From positions 44,345 to 108,344 of the forward strand of contig FR891993.1 of NCBI GenBank assembly GCA_000434235.1: 64,000 nucleotides of DNA. Direction: 5' to 3'. Below, piece after piece: positions 43,594 to 52,254 of this stretch. The stretch is from Alistipes sp. CAG:268 (GTDB lineage Bacteria > Bacteroidota > Bacteroidia > Bacteroidales > Rikenellaceae). The translations under genes were made by a program, and so were the position numbers. How positions within the stretch are numbered: the first letter of the stretch is position 1; each line of letters starts with the position of its first letter. The notes beneath the pieces are model-generated. The model ran no database searches, was not told where the DNA came from, and saw nothing but the letters and a program-made list of their open reading frames with translations.

Positions 43594-44535
43594 TCAGCCC
43601 TCCTGGGTGATGGTATCCTTGATCTCGGACAGCTCGACGAGCTTGTTCACGATGGCGTAGATCGTAAGTCCTGCGGCCGAATGGATCTGCAGCTTGGCGG
43701 CGATGTTGCGCCGGTGAGTGATGACCGTATGGGTCGAGATGCAGAGCGTATCGGCGATCTGCTTGTTCGTCATTCCCTTCACCACGCAGACTATAATCTC
43801 CCGCTCGCGGGCGCTCAACGGTTCGGGTTTCTCCTCCCGGACCCCGTCGGCCGCCAGACGCTCGACGGCCGGAATGAAGATCTCGTCCTCGACGGCATTG
43901 TGCGAGGCGAGCTCCTGCTCGCAGGTGAAGATGTCGAAAAGCACACCGTTGAGTTCGTTCGTACCGCCCGAGGGGTAGTATTTGATGATGATGTTCTTCA
44001 GTTCGCGCAGCTTGGCCTCGACCTGGTCGTGCTGACGGCGGAAGATATCGATCGAATAGGCGGCGTTTTTCTCCCCCGAGAGCAGCGACTCGACGTAGGG
44101 GAAGACGGTCTGCTCCTCGTAGGTCATGTGGCGCTGGACCTCAGCGACATACTCGTCGAAGAAGCGCATGATTGCAAACGACACATCGCTCAGCGAGCAA
44201 TCGACCGCCTCGATCAACTTGCGTCGGATCGCAGGCAGGCGGAAATCGAGGAAATAACCGTGTGAATTGTGCAGGTAATCGGTCAGCGCCCGCACCGAAA
44301 CCCCGGCATCGGCTTCCCCGCCGAAATCGAGCACCAGATTCACCACGGCAAGGAACGTGGCCGTATCGACCCGGTTCTCCCCGCAGACCTCGGCAATCGT
44401 CTTGTCGCCAAAGCCGAGCGCAATGCCGAAGCGGCTCATCACCTGCAAAACAGGATAACGGTCGCAGACCAGATCGCACATCCGGTCCTCGCCCGTATAT
44501 CCGCCATTCTTATACATCATACGAAGGCTTTTCAT
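43594..44535 (-). CDS. YtfE/ScdA-like di-iron sensor fused to a LuxR DNA-binding domain
   Basis: This 313-residue protein begins with a ScdA_N-like part (YPVLQVMSRFGIALGFGDKTIAEV, about 28-51) in which the two Cys typical of YtfE (YCCGG) are absent. A hemerythrin-like four-helix bundle follows (about 85-240) with His and Glu ligands in RHMTYEEQTVFPYVE, FRRQHDQVEAKL and SHNAVEDEIFIPAVE. A LuxR-type HTH ends the protein (LSAREREIIVCVVKG, NKQIADTLCISTHTVITHRRNIAAKL). It probably senses iron, oxygen or nitric oxide through a di-iron centre and regulates genes; this is inferred from domains. It is followed after 2 bases by the CDF transporter and has its own promoter. Confidence 0.9.
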   Translation of the reverse strand: MKSLRMMYKNGGYTGEDRMCDLVCDRYPVLQVMSRFGIALGFGDKTIAEVCGENRVDTATFLAVVNLVLDFGGEADAGVSVRALTDYLHNSHGYFLDFRLPAIRRKLIEAVDCSLSDVSFAIMRFFDEYVAEVQRHMTYEEQTVFPYVESLLSGEKNAAYSIDIFRRQHDQVEAKLRELKNIIIKYYPSGGTNELNGVLFDIFTCEQELASHNAVEDEIFIPAVERLAADGVREEKPEPLSAREREIIVCVVKGMTNKQIADTLCISTHTVITHRRNIAAKLQIHSAAGLTIYAIVNKLVELSEIKDTITQEG

Positions 44536-44545
44536 CTTTCACACG

Positions 44546-44576
44546 CAAAAATAATCCTCCGCGACCGGAGCGGCAA
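44546..44576 (-). promoter_or_regulatory. Promoter of the di-iron regulator-CDF operon
   Basis: On the minus strand TTG (44574-44576), a 20-base spacer and TATTTTTG (44546-44553) match the Bacteroidota consensus, 11 bases upstream of the ATG. The leader would be very short. Confidence 0.6.
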
Positions 44577-44595
44577 TACCTAAAACAGGGTATTT

Positions 44596-46452
44596 TCACC
44601 GGTTCGCAATGTCGGTATAGGTCGTCTGCAGCATCGTGCGACCCACATCCAGCAGATCGGGATTCGTTGCCGACACGGTCCGGCCGGAAGTGGCATCCCA
44701 GATCGCCTCGCCCAGACTGTCCACCACGCCGAACCCGTCGTTGAAGGTATAGTAGCCGAACTTGCGGGGCGGCGCCGGGGCGAAGATATCCTTGCTGTAG
44801 TCGTAGTCGTCGTGCGGAAGCCCCAACTGCGAGAGGAGCGTCGCCGCGATGTCGATCTGCGAGGCATAGGTCCCGACAATGCGCGGCGAAGAGACGGCCC
44901 CTCCCGTCCAGATCATCGGAATACGGTGGCGCAGCGACACGTTGTAGGGCAGCGTCTTCGGGTAGGGATAGCCGTGGTCGGCGACCAGCACCACAAGCAG
45001 GTTGTCCCACGCCGGGGAGGCCTTCAGCCGGTCGATCATGCGTCCGACACACTCGTCGGAGAAGGCCATGGCGTTGAGCACCGGGTCCTCGAACTTCGCA
45101 TAGGGGACATCGAAAGGCTTGTGGCTGCTGAGCGTCAGCAGTCCCGCAAGGAAGGGTTTTCCCCCGGCATCGAGCGCAATGACCCGATCGGCGAACCAGT
45201 CGCACATCAACGCATCGTCCCAGCCCCAGTCCGAAGGTTCGGCATCGAAATGCAGGTCCTTCTGCCAGATGAGCTCCTGCCATCCGGTAGCATACATATA
45301 CTGTGCCTGATCCGTGAAGTTCAGGTCACCGCCGTAGCAGAAGCTCGTCGCATAGCCCGCACGCGAGAGCGACCGGGCCAGCGAAGGCAGCGAACGGCTC
45401 TTGCCGGGGTACTTCATGATCGAGATCCGCGTCTGGGCCGGGAAGCCGCTCAGGATGGCCACCTCGCCGCGGTCGGTGCGGAACGAATTGGCGAACAGGT
45501 TCTCGAACCAGATGCCCTCGCGCTTGAGGCGCTGCATGCAGGGCATCACCTCACGGCCATCGACCGTCTCGTCCATAACCGTGCGGGCGAAGCTCTCGAG
45601 GATTACCACCACGACATTGGGCCGGGTGCGGAGCGAATCGAGCACCCGTTCGGCCGGGCCCGAGGCGGGGCCGTTGCCGCGCAACGTCTCGAACCTCGCG
45701 GCCCGCTCCGACTCGTCGAAGAAGGGGTAGGCCGCAGCGAAATCCTCGTTGTCGCCCAGACTCGAAAGGAACGAGAAGACGGGGTTCGTGGCAGCGTGGT
45801 TCAGGAACATCTCCGGGCTGAAATAGACCTTCGAGACGTTGGCCACCGAGGCCCCGAGGCCACCACGGATCGCCAGAAAATCGACACCCGCAAGCAACAG
45901 GAAGAGCAGGCTGCCGGGAAGTGCCAGATGCCAGGCGCAGGGCTCGCCGTCAAACAGGCGCAGCACCCGGCGGTAGAGCCAGATCATCGCGGCGGCATAG
46001 AGCGCGGCAAGAAGCGTCTGCCGCACGCCGAGCCAGAAATCGACGCTGGCCATCGCCTCGCCGGGATCGGCCAGATAGATCAGAATAGTCGCATCGAGCC
46101 GGAAGCCCCAATGCTCGTACAGCGCCAGATCGACACTGAAGATCACGGCCGTAAATACCGAAACCACCACGAAATAGGCGGTCAGCAGACGCCGCCACAT
46201 CCGCTCCGGAAAGCGGACCCAGAACGACAGCAACGTGATGAGCAGCGGCAGGGCCGTCACATATCCGGCCACGGTGGCATCGAGCCAAAGCCCGTGGAGA
46301 AGCACACCCAGCCAACCGGCCGGGCCGGCTCCGGCGGCTTCGGCACCGTACCAGGCCATGAAAACGGGTTTCTGGACGGCCATGGCCAACACGGTCGCAC
46401 AGAAAACACCCAGCACAAAGGCCAATTTACGAAGAGCAAATCCGGATTTCAT
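44596..46452 (-). CDS. LTA synthase-like membrane sulfatase/phosphotransferase
   Basis: This 618-residue protein has five membrane helices in the first 210 residues and then a periplasmic alkaline-phosphatase-superfamily domain. Metal and nucleophile positions are visible: Glu in VVVILESFARTVMD, the Thr nucleophile region in SFRTDRGEVAILSGFP, and a C-terminal VLVADHGYPYP with Asp and His ligands. Proteins of this LtaS/OpgB-like family transfer phosphoglycerol or phosphoethanolamine to envelope glycans; in Bacteroidota the acceptor is unknown. It precedes the regulator gene in the same direction with a promoter between them, so it is probably a separate unit with upp upstream. Confidence 0.88.
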   Translation of the reverse strand: MKSGFALRKLAFVLGVFCATVLAMAVQKPVFMAWYGAEAAGAGPAGWLGVLLHGLWLDATVAGYVTALPLLITLLSFWVRFPERMWRRLLTAYFVVVSVFTAVIFSVDLALYEHWGFRLDATILIYLADPGEAMASVDFWLGVRQTLLAALYAAAMIWLYRRVLRLFDGEPCAWHLALPGSLLFLLLAGVDFLAIRGGLGASVANVSKVYFSPEMFLNHAATNPVFSFLSSLGDNEDFAAAYPFFDESERAARFETLRGNGPASGPAERVLDSLRTRPNVVVVILESFARTVMDETVDGREVMPCMQRLKREGIWFENLFANSFRTDRGEVAILSGFPAQTRISIMKYPGKSRSLPSLARSLSRAGYATSFCYGGDLNFTDQAQYMYATGWQELIWQKDLHFDAEPSDWGWDDALMCDWFADRVIALDAGGKPFLAGLLTLSSHKPFDVPYAKFEDPVLNAMAFSDECVGRMIDRLKASPAWDNLLVVLVADHGYPYPKTLPYNVSLRHRIPMIWTGGAVSSPRIVGTYASQIDIAATLLSQLGLPHDDYDYSKDIFAPAPPRKFGYYTFNDGFGVVDSLGEAIWDATSGRTVSATNPDLLDVGRTMLQTTYTDIANR

Positions 46453-46501
46453 AGCACTTGTTTTTCAGCGGTTTTTCCAACGGGCCGCGCCGCACGTCCG
46501 A

Positions 46502-47158
46502 TCAGAGTTTCTCACCGTAGGCAAGGTCACCGGCATCGCCGATGCCCGGCACAATGTACGAGCGAGAGGTGAGCTCCTCATCGACCGCGGCGGCCCAGAT
46601 GGTCGTCGTCTCCCGCGGCATGTGCTTCATCGCATAATCGACACCCTGCTCGCTGGCAATGACCGAGGCTACATGCACCCGCGCCGGCGTACCTCCGTGC
46701 TGACACAGGGCCTCATAGGTCAGCACGAGCGACGATCCGGTGGCCAGCATCGGATCGACAAGCAGCAGGGTTTTGCCCTCAAGGCTGCCGCACGAGATGT
46801 ATTCGACCTTGACGGTGAAGGAGCCGTCCTTGCGGCTCTTGCGGTAGGCCGAGACGAAGGCATTCTGGGCATCATCGAAATAGTTCAGGAAACCCTGGTG
46901 GTAGGGCAGTCCGGCCCGGAGAATCGTAGCCAGCACGATCGGCTCGTCGGGCGTCTCGACCACCGCTTCACCCAGAGGGGTCTCGACCGTCTCTGCCTTG
47001 TAGGCGAACTCCCTGGAGATTTCGTAGGCCATGATCTCGCCGATGCGCTCCATGTTGCGGCGGAAACGCATCGAGTCCTGCTGGATGCGCTTGTCGCGGA
47101 TCTGGGCGATGAACTTGTTGAGAACGGTGTTCTGCTGGGAAAGGATGTGCAACGTCAT
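46502..47158 (-). CDS. upp: Uracil phosphoribosyltransferase
   Basis: This 218-residue enzyme converts uracil and PRPP to UMP in pyrimidine salvage. The PRPP-binding loop is LLLVDPMLATGSSL, and VLATILRAGLPYHQGFL and the C-terminal YIVPGIGDAGDLAYG uracil-binding motif are typical. The ATG at 47158 gives the conserved start MTLHILSQQNTVLNKFI; a longer open frame from 47218 overlaps the end of hflX and is rejected. It is 22 bases after hflX and probably cotranscribed with it. Confidence 0.95.
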   Translation of the reverse strand: MTLHILSQQNTVLNKFIAQIRDKRIQQDSMRFRRNMERIGEIMAYEISREFAYKAETVETPLGEAVVETPDEPIVLATILRAGLPYHQGFLNYFDDAQNAFVSAYRKSRKDGSFTVKVEYISCGSLEGKTLLLVDPMLATGSSLVLTYEALCQHGGTPARVHVASVIASEQGVDYAMKHMPRETTTIWAAAVDEELTSRSYIVPGIGDAGDLAYGEKL

Positions 47159-47180
47159 ATTCAGTTCGTAAATTGGTTGG

Positions 47181-48416
47181 TCAATAGAGGAAATTATTGA
47201 ACGGGTAACGGCCCGCATGGATCTCGCGTACCATGCCGTAGAGGTCCGAGCGGAACTTCTCGATGTTCGTGCGCTCGAGGGCAGAGAGGAAGATGCACGG
47301 CGTATTGGCCCGGGCGATCCAGCTCTGCCGGAGGTCGTCGAGCGAGCGGTTTTCGCGCGTAGAAGGAGTCAGGTCATCCTCCTCCTTTTTGATATAGGTG
47401 TAGGCATCGACCTTGTTGAAGACCAGGTAGACAGGTTTGTCGCCAGCACCGATCTCCTGCAGGGTCTGCTTGACCACGGCGATCTGGTCCTCGAACTGCG
47501 GGTGCGAGATGTCCACCACATGCACCAGCAAGTCGGCCTCACGCACTTCGTCGAGCGTCGATTTGAACGACTCGATGAGCTCCGTAGGGAGCTTGCGGAT
47601 GAAACCGACGGTGTCCGACAACAGGAACGGGAGGTTGTCGAAGACGACCTTGCGCACCGTGGTGTCGAGCGTCGCGAAAAGTTTGTTCTCGGCAAAGACC
47701 TCGCTCTTGGAGATGAGGTTCATGAGCGTCGATTTGCCCACGTTCGTATAGCCGACGAGCGCCACACGAACCATGGCACCGCGGTTCGAGCGCTGCACGG
47801 CCATCTGGCGGTCAATCTTCTTGAGGTCCTCCTTGAGTTTGGCAATGCGGTTGCGGATGATGCGCCGGTCGGTCTCGATCTCGCGTTCGCCCGCACCGCC
47901 GCGGGTTCCCGTACCGCCGCGCTGCCGCTCGAGGTGGGTCCACAGACCCGACAGCCGGGGCAGCATGTATTCGTAGTTGGCCAACTGCACCTGCGTCTTG
48001 GCATAGGCCGTCTGGGCCCGCGACATGAAGATGTCGAGGATCAGGCGCGTGCGGTCCAGCAGGCGGCAGGGCATCTCCTTCTCGATGTTGCGCGTCTGCG
48101 ACGGGGAGAGTTCGTCGTCGAAGATCACCACGTCGATCTCCTCTTCACGGCAATAGTCGGCAATCTCCTGCAGTTTGCCCGGACCGACATAGATCCGTGC
48201 CGACGGTTGTGCAAGGCGCTGCGTGAAACGCTTGACGGAGACGATGTCGGCCGTCTCGGCCAGAAACTCCAGCTCGTCGAGATACTCCTCGGCCTGGCGG
48301 GGATCCTGGTTGTCGCGAACGACGGCAACGAGCACGGCACGCTCCTTCCAGTCGGCAGGCTGCGCGGCCGGCGAGGAATTTTTACTGTTCTCTTTCGAAA
48401 TATCCTTCTGATTCAT
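47181..48416 (-). CDS. hflX: GTPase HflX
   Basis: This 411-residue ribosome-associated GTPase helps split or rescue ribosomes. The N-terminal HflX domain includes ARIYVGPGKLQEIADYC and IFDDELSPSQTRNIEKEM, followed by the coiled-coil segment and ERQRGGTGTRGGAGEREIE. G motifs are GYTNVGKSTLMN (G1), SDTVGFIRKLP (G3), NKVD (G4) and SALE (G5). The ATG at 48416 is preferred over an upstream frame with no homology. It is the first gene of hflX-upp. Confidence 0.95.
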   Translation of the reverse strand: MNQKDISKENSKNSSPAAQPADWKERAVLVAVVRDNQDPRQAEEYLDELEFLAETADIVSVKRFTQRLAQPSARIYVGPGKLQEIADYCREEEIDVVIFDDELSPSQTRNIEKEMPCRLLDRTRLILDIFMSRAQTAYAKTQVQLANYEYMLPRLSGLWTHLERQRGGTGTRGGAGEREIETDRRIIRNRIAKLKEDLKKIDRQMAVQRSNRGAMVRVALVGYTNVGKSTLMNLISKSEVFAENKLFATLDTTVRKVVFDNLPFLLSDTVGFIRKLPTELIESFKSTLDEVREADLLVHVVDISHPQFEDQIAVVKQTLQEIGAGDKPVYLVFNKVDAYTYIKKEEDDLTPSTRENRSLDDLRQSWIARANTPCIFLSALERTNIEKFRSDLYGMVREIHAGRYPFNNFLY

Positions 48417-48555
48417 ACGGTTCTTCAAATCCGGAAGGGAGTCCTGCAAAAATGCGGCGGAAAACGTTTCCGTCCGGCAACATCCGCCCGATGGGCAGGC
48501 AAGGTCCGGCACCGGACTCCCCGCAACCCCGACCGACTACGGTCGGTACGATGCA

Positions 48556-48590
48556 CAAATAAGGGTATCCGCCCGAAAGCAGGATACCCT
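48556..48590 (-). terminator. Probable terminator of the tonB-like gene
   Basis: A 9-bp perfect stem (48562-48570 with 48582-48590) with an 11-base loop is followed on the minus strand by TTATTT. It lies 21 bases after the stop of the TonB gene. The rest of the 48417-48611 gap shows no gene. Confidence 0.65.
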
Positions 48591-48611
48591 CAAATTTTCC
48601 GATACGGCATT

Positions 48612-49295
48612 TTAGTTCGCCACGCGGAAGTCTACCGGCAGGGTGTACTTCACACGCACGGGCTGGTTACGCTGCTTGCCCGGGCTCCACTTCGGCGACT
48701 TGTTCAGCACGCGGATGGCCTCCTCCGAAAGCGAACGGTCGGGAGTCTGCAGCACCTCGATGTTGGTCAGACGGCCGTCCTTCTCGATCACGAAGGTCAG
48801 CACCACGCGGCCCTGAATACCGTTCTCAAGGGCGATCTGCGGGAAACGGACGTTCTGCTGTACCCAGTTGCGGAACGTATTCAGGTCACCGCCCTGGAAC
48901 GAGGGCATCGTCTCGGCGATCAGGAACGGCTGGTCGTCCTCGATCTCCTCCTCCTGAACCTCTACCTGCTGGATCACCTCGGTATCCTCGTCGAACTCGG
49001 CGAAGCTGACATCCGTCGTAATCTTCGTGTCGTTGGTCACCACCTCGATCAGGTCGGCGATCACCTTCACCTCGACCTTCTTGGGCTGCTCGGGCGGCTT
49101 CTGGTCCTGACGGGTGATCTCCGTGATCTCCTGCTCGACGATGGCCGTCTGCAGGTCGAGTTTCTCAACTTTGCGCTCCTTGGGCGTATACCAGAACGCA
49201 ACGATCACGAGTGCGAGCGATACGACAAGCCCGATTTCGAGCAGAAGACCCCGCTTGTTCTGAAGGTCCGCTTTGGGTGATTTTTTGATTTCCAT
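48612..49295 (-). CDS. Energy transducer TonB
   Basis: This 227-residue protein has one N-terminal membrane helix (GLLLEIGLVVSLALVIVAF, about 17-35), a charged Glu/Pro/Val-rich periplasmic linker (about 40-130) and a C-terminal TonB_C domain with PSFQGGDLNTFRNWVQQNV, IQGRVVLTFVIEKDGRLTNI and RVKYTLPVDF. It would pass proton-motive force from ExbB/ExbD to SusC-type transporters; exbB/exbD are not in the window. The upstream -7 box TATATTTG (minus strand, 49403-49410) suggests a leader of about 100 bases. Confidence 0.94.
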   Translation of the reverse strand: MEIKKSPKADLQNKRGLLLEIGLVVSLALVIVAFWYTPKERKVEKLDLQTAIVEQEITEITRQDQKPPEQPKKVEVKVIADLIEVVTNDTKITTDVSFAEFDEDTEVIQQVEVQEEEIEDDQPFLIAETMPSFQGGDLNTFRNWVQQNVRFPQIALENGIQGRVVLTFVIEKDGRLTNIEVLQTPDRSLSEEAIRVLNKSPKWSPGKQRNQPVRVKYTLPVDFRVAN

Positions 49296-49402
49296 CTATC
49301 TTGCTTTTTTAATTTGTTCCGAGGTTCGTTCGGCCGGGGCGCCGCACACATCTCCACACACCGTTTGCACGGCCGGGTGAGACACAGGCGCGCTATCCAC
49401 CA

Positions 49403-49410
49403 CAAATATA
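49403..49410 (-). promoter_or_regulatory. -7 box of the TonB gene
   Basis: On the minus strand this is TATATTTG, a match to TAnnTTTG, 108 bases upstream of the TonB ATG. A -33 element at the right distance is not clear. Confidence 0.45.
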
Positions 49411-49463
49411 GAGATAAAAATCCAAAAATGAACATTCACGCTCAAAAAATCTTCAGTTTTTAC

Positions 49464-49471
49464 TACTTTTG
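49464..49471 (+). promoter_or_regulatory. -7 box of rlmN
   Basis: TACTTTTG matches TAnnTTTG. It lies 30 bases before the ATG at 49502 and overlaps an in-frame ATG at 49469, which argues against that earlier start. No convincing -33 element is seen. Confidence 0.5.
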
Positions 49472-49501
49472 CCTTGCAAAACCGCCCTCCGGGCCCCGGA
49501 A

Positions 49502-50539
49502 ATGGAAGAGAAAGAGACCCTGTACGGGAAAAATCCCGCCGAACTCACGGCCCTCTGCGCCGAATCGGGACTGCCGCGTTTCGCCGCCCGACAGATCGCC
49601 CGCTGGCTCTATGTGCGCCACACGGAGGATCCGCTGCGGATGACCGACCTGCCGACTGCGGCCCGGGAGCGGCTGGCCGAGCAGTTTGTCCCGGCACTCC
49701 ACGCACCCGAGCGGGTGTCGGTATCGGCCGACGGCACGAAGAAGTATCTCTACCGCACGCTGCGCGGGCACTTCATCGAATCGGCCTACATTCCCGACGG
49801 CGACCGGGCCACGCTCTGCGTCTCGTCGCAGGCCGGATGCCGCATGGGTTGCCGCTTCTGCGCCACGGGGCGGCAGGGGCTGCAGCACTCGCTCACGGCG
49901 GCCGAGATACTCAACCAGATCATCTCGCTGCCCGAGCGCGACCGCCTTACGAATTTGGTCTTCATGGGCATGGGAGAGCCGCTCGACAACACCGACAACG
50001 TACTCCGCGCGCTGGAGATACTCACTTCGGAATGGGGATTCGGGTGGTCGCCGACGCGCATCACCGTCTCGACGGCCGGCGTCGTGCCCCAGTTGGAGCG
50101 GTTCCTGCGGGAGACGAAGGTCCACCTGGCCGTCAGCCTGCACAACCCCTTCCACGAGGAGCGCATGGAGATCATGCCCGTCGAACGGGCCTGGCCCATC
50201 GCCGAGGTGGCCTCGATCCTCCGCCACCACGACTTCACGCACCAGCGCCGCGTGTCGTTCGAGTACATCGTCATGGAGGGGCGCAACGACTCGCCGCGCC
50301 ACATACGCGAACTCACGAGGCTGCTCAACGGAATCAAGTGCCGCATCAACCTGATCCGCTTCCACCGCATCCCCGACTCACCCTACTACTCGCCCGACGA
50401 CGAACGGATGATACGCTTCCGCGACGCACTCACGGCCCGCGGCATCCAGACCACGATCCGGGCGTCGCGCGGCGAGGACATCCAGGCCGCATGCGGGCTG
50501 CTGAGCACCCGGACGCTCGAGGAAGAGGCCGGAGCATGA
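49502..50539 (+). CDS. rlmN: 23S rRNA (adenine2503-C2)/tRNA (adenine37-C2)-methyltransferase
   Basis: This 345-residue radical SAM enzyme methylates C2 of A2503 in 23S rRNA and of A37 in some tRNAs. The cluster motif CRMGCRFC is in SSQAGCRMGCRFCATGRQG near 116-134; VFMGMGEPLDNTDNV and STAGVVPQLERF follow, and the resolving Cys is in IQAACGLLSTR near the C terminus. The ATG at 49502 is chosen because the promoter box overlaps the earlier candidate. It precedes a thioredoxin-like gene by 53 bases. Confidence 0.97.
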   Translation: MEEKETLYGKNPAELTALCAESGLPRFAARQIARWLYVRHTEDPLRMTDLPTAARERLAEQFVPALHAPERVSVSADGTKKYLYRTLRGHFIESAYIPDGDRATLCVSSQAGCRMGCRFCATGRQGLQHSLTAAEILNQIISLPERDRLTNLVFMGMGEPLDNTDNVLRALEILTSEWGFGWSPTRITVSTAGVVPQLERFLRETKVHLAVSLHNPFHEERMEIMPVERAWPIAEVASILRHHDFTHQRRVSFEYIVMEGRNDSPRHIRELTRLLNGIKCRINLIRFHRIPDSPYYSPDDERMIRFRDALTARGIQTTIRASRGEDIQAACGLLSTRTLEEEAGA

Positions 50540-50592
50540 GCCGCTCCGGCGCGGGACTTGCACCCCGCGCGGCAACAAACGATACCTTATTT

Positions 50593-51015
50593 ATGAAAAA
50601 AACGATTCTGGCGACGCTGCTCCTTCTGGGCGCCGTCGCCTCCCGGGCGCAAGTACGCTTCGAGGCGTTATCGACCGACGCCCTGCGCGAGCGGGCAATG
50701 AAGAGCGGCAAACTCGTCTTCATCGAACTCCATGCCGACTGGTGCCCGCCGTGCCGGGTCATGGAGCGGGAGGTCTTTTCGGACAGGGAGGTCGGGGAAT
50801 TCTTCGAACGCCACTTCGTCGCGGCCCGCTACGACACGGACCGCAGGACAGGCCGGGCGCTGATGAAGCGCTACGGATCGGGAGCGATTCCGCTCGGTCT
50901 GGTATTCGACACGGAGGGCAATCTGCTGGGGCGCATCCAGGGTGCAGCGACGCCGGAGGTCTACCTCAACGACCTACGCGAGATCCTTGCCCGCCGGGGC
51001 CGCGACCGGAAATAG
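50593..51015 (+). CDS. Periplasmic thioredoxin-like protein
   Basis: This 140-residue protein has a signal peptide (ILATLLLLGAVASRAQ) and a thioredoxin fold with the active site ADWCPPCRVMEREVF near residues 50-64. The cis-Pro is in GSGAIPLGLVFD. CPPC active sites are typical of reducing or isomerising periplasmic thioredoxins; the partner is unknown. Its last 50 bases overlap the convergent HXXEE gene. Confidence 0.9.
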   Translation: MKKTILATLLLLGAVASRAQVRFEALSTDALRERAMKSGKLVFIELHADWCPPCRVMEREVFSDREVGEFFERHFVAARYDTDRRTGRALMKRYGSGAIPLGLVFDTEGNLLGRIQGAATPEVYLNDLREILARRGRDRK

Positions 51016-51550
51016 CCCCATAGGCGCCGGCCCGCCGGCCAAACCGCACCATCCGGCGAGCAACCGCATGCATCACGCCGAAATTCACCGCAGCGAACAC
51101 ACATCCCGCCAATCCGCAAAACAACCACTCATCAAGGGAAAACAAGATCCGGTCCCGGACAACGGCCACGCCCCAAAACCAGAAGGGAAGACAAAACAGC
51201 GACGAGGCAACGACGGGAAGCCAGCATCTGACAACAAGGCACTGCCCGACATGAAGCAGAAGGTGCACGCCGAATGCAAGATAGAGAGCCAGCCACGGAT
51301 GGATCAGATCCGCCCCGGAGGCTAAAGCCGAGACAAGCAGCAGCAGAGCCAGCTCTTCGCCCGCCATTGCGGCAAACACCCGCCGCGGAAGATCGGGAAG
51401 GGCAAGCACGACCCGGCGCATTGCAGATGGCACGCGGCGGACCAGAAGTTCCCTGTTCCGCCGAAGCCAGGACGGCAGAAACAACACCTCCTCCGCATCG
51501 TGGATGACAAAGAGGAGAGGCAGCGACCACACCAGCAGCGCGGGCAGCAT
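50966..51550 (-). CDS. HXXEE domain membrane protein
   Basis: This 194-residue protein has the HXXEE motif at residues 17-21 (FVIHDAEEVLF) and about five hydrophobic helices with conserved-looking His positions (LIHPWLALYLAFGVHLLLHVGQC, shown here in pieces, and NFGVMHAVARRM). The HXXEE family has unknown function and is thought to be a membrane enzyme or metal-binding protein. It follows rsmG by 4 bases and overlaps the 3' end of the thioredoxin-like gene on the other strand. Confidence 0.8.
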   Translation of the reverse strand: MLPALLVWSLPLLFVIHDAEEVLFLPSWLRRNRELLVRRVPSAMRRVVLALPDLPRRVFAAMAGEELALLLLVSALASGADLIHPWLALYLAFGVHLLLHVGQCLVVRCWLPVVASSLFCLPFWFWGVAVVRDRILFSLDEWLFCGLAGCVFAAVNFGVMHAVARRMVRFGRRAGAYGAISGRGPGGQGSRVGR

Positions 51551-51554
51551 GCCG

Positions 51555-52178
51555 TTAGTTTTTCGGGGTGTAGACCACCTTTTTGGTCTCGAAGAACTCC
51601 TCGGAGAAGAAGCGCGGGATATCGTAGAGGTACCACCTCCTGCCGGTCAGGCCCAGCTCCTCGGCCAGGTCGCCGCCCTTGAGGTAGAGGATGCCGTTGG
51701 GCAGCGAGCCGCGCTGCCCCCGCTCGATCTTGTCCCAGATCCATTTCACGAATTCCGGCATGGCCGTGACGGCCCGGGAAACCACATAGTCGAAACGTCC
51801 GGGAAGAGTCTCGACACGCGCACAGCAGGGGGTGAGGTTCTGCAGGCCGAGGCTCGTCGCAACCCCCTCGACCACGGTGATCTTCTTGCGGATCGAGTCG
51901 GCGGCGGTGAAGTGCGCCTCCGGGAAGAGAATCGCCAGCGGCACCGACGGGAAGCCCCCGCCGCAGCCCACGTCGAGGATCCGGGCCCCGGTGTCGAAGG
52001 TGCAGACTTTGGCAATGGCCAGCGAGTGCAGCACGTGTCGGAGGTAGAGCTGGTCGAAATCCTTGCGCGAGACGACATTGATCTTGGCATTCCACCCGGC
52101 ATAGAGGTCGTAGAGCGCCGCGAACTGCCGCCGCTGCGTCTCGGTGATATCCGGAAAATATTTGAGAATCAGTTCCAC
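51555..52178 (-). CDS. rsmG: 16S rRNA (guanine527-N7)-methyltransferase
   Basis: RsmG (207 residues) methylates G527 of 16S rRNA. The SAM site is ILDVGCGGGFPSVPLAI near 68-84; the N terminus LYDLYAGWNAKINVVSRKD, LYLRHVLHSLAIAK and the later VVSRAVTAMPEFVKW and LYLKGGDLAEEL are all typical. It lies 76 bases after the sigma factor gene and 4 bases before the HXXEE gene. Confidence 0.96.
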   Translation of the reverse strand: MELILKYFPDITETQRRQFAALYDLYAGWNAKINVVSRKDFDQLYLRHVLHSLAIAKVCTFDTGARILDVGCGGGFPSVPLAILFPEAHFTAADSIRKKITVVEGVATSLGLQNLTPCCARVETLPGRFDYVVSRAVTAMPEFVKWIWDKIERGQRGSLPNGILYLKGGDLAEELGLTGRRWYLYDIPRFFSEEFFETKKVVYTPKN

Positions 52179-52254
52179 GTTTGTCCCGATTTACTGTTTT
52201 TCTTTCTGTATGCACCCAGGCGGCGGAGCGTCCGAACGGCCCCGGAGCTGGGCT

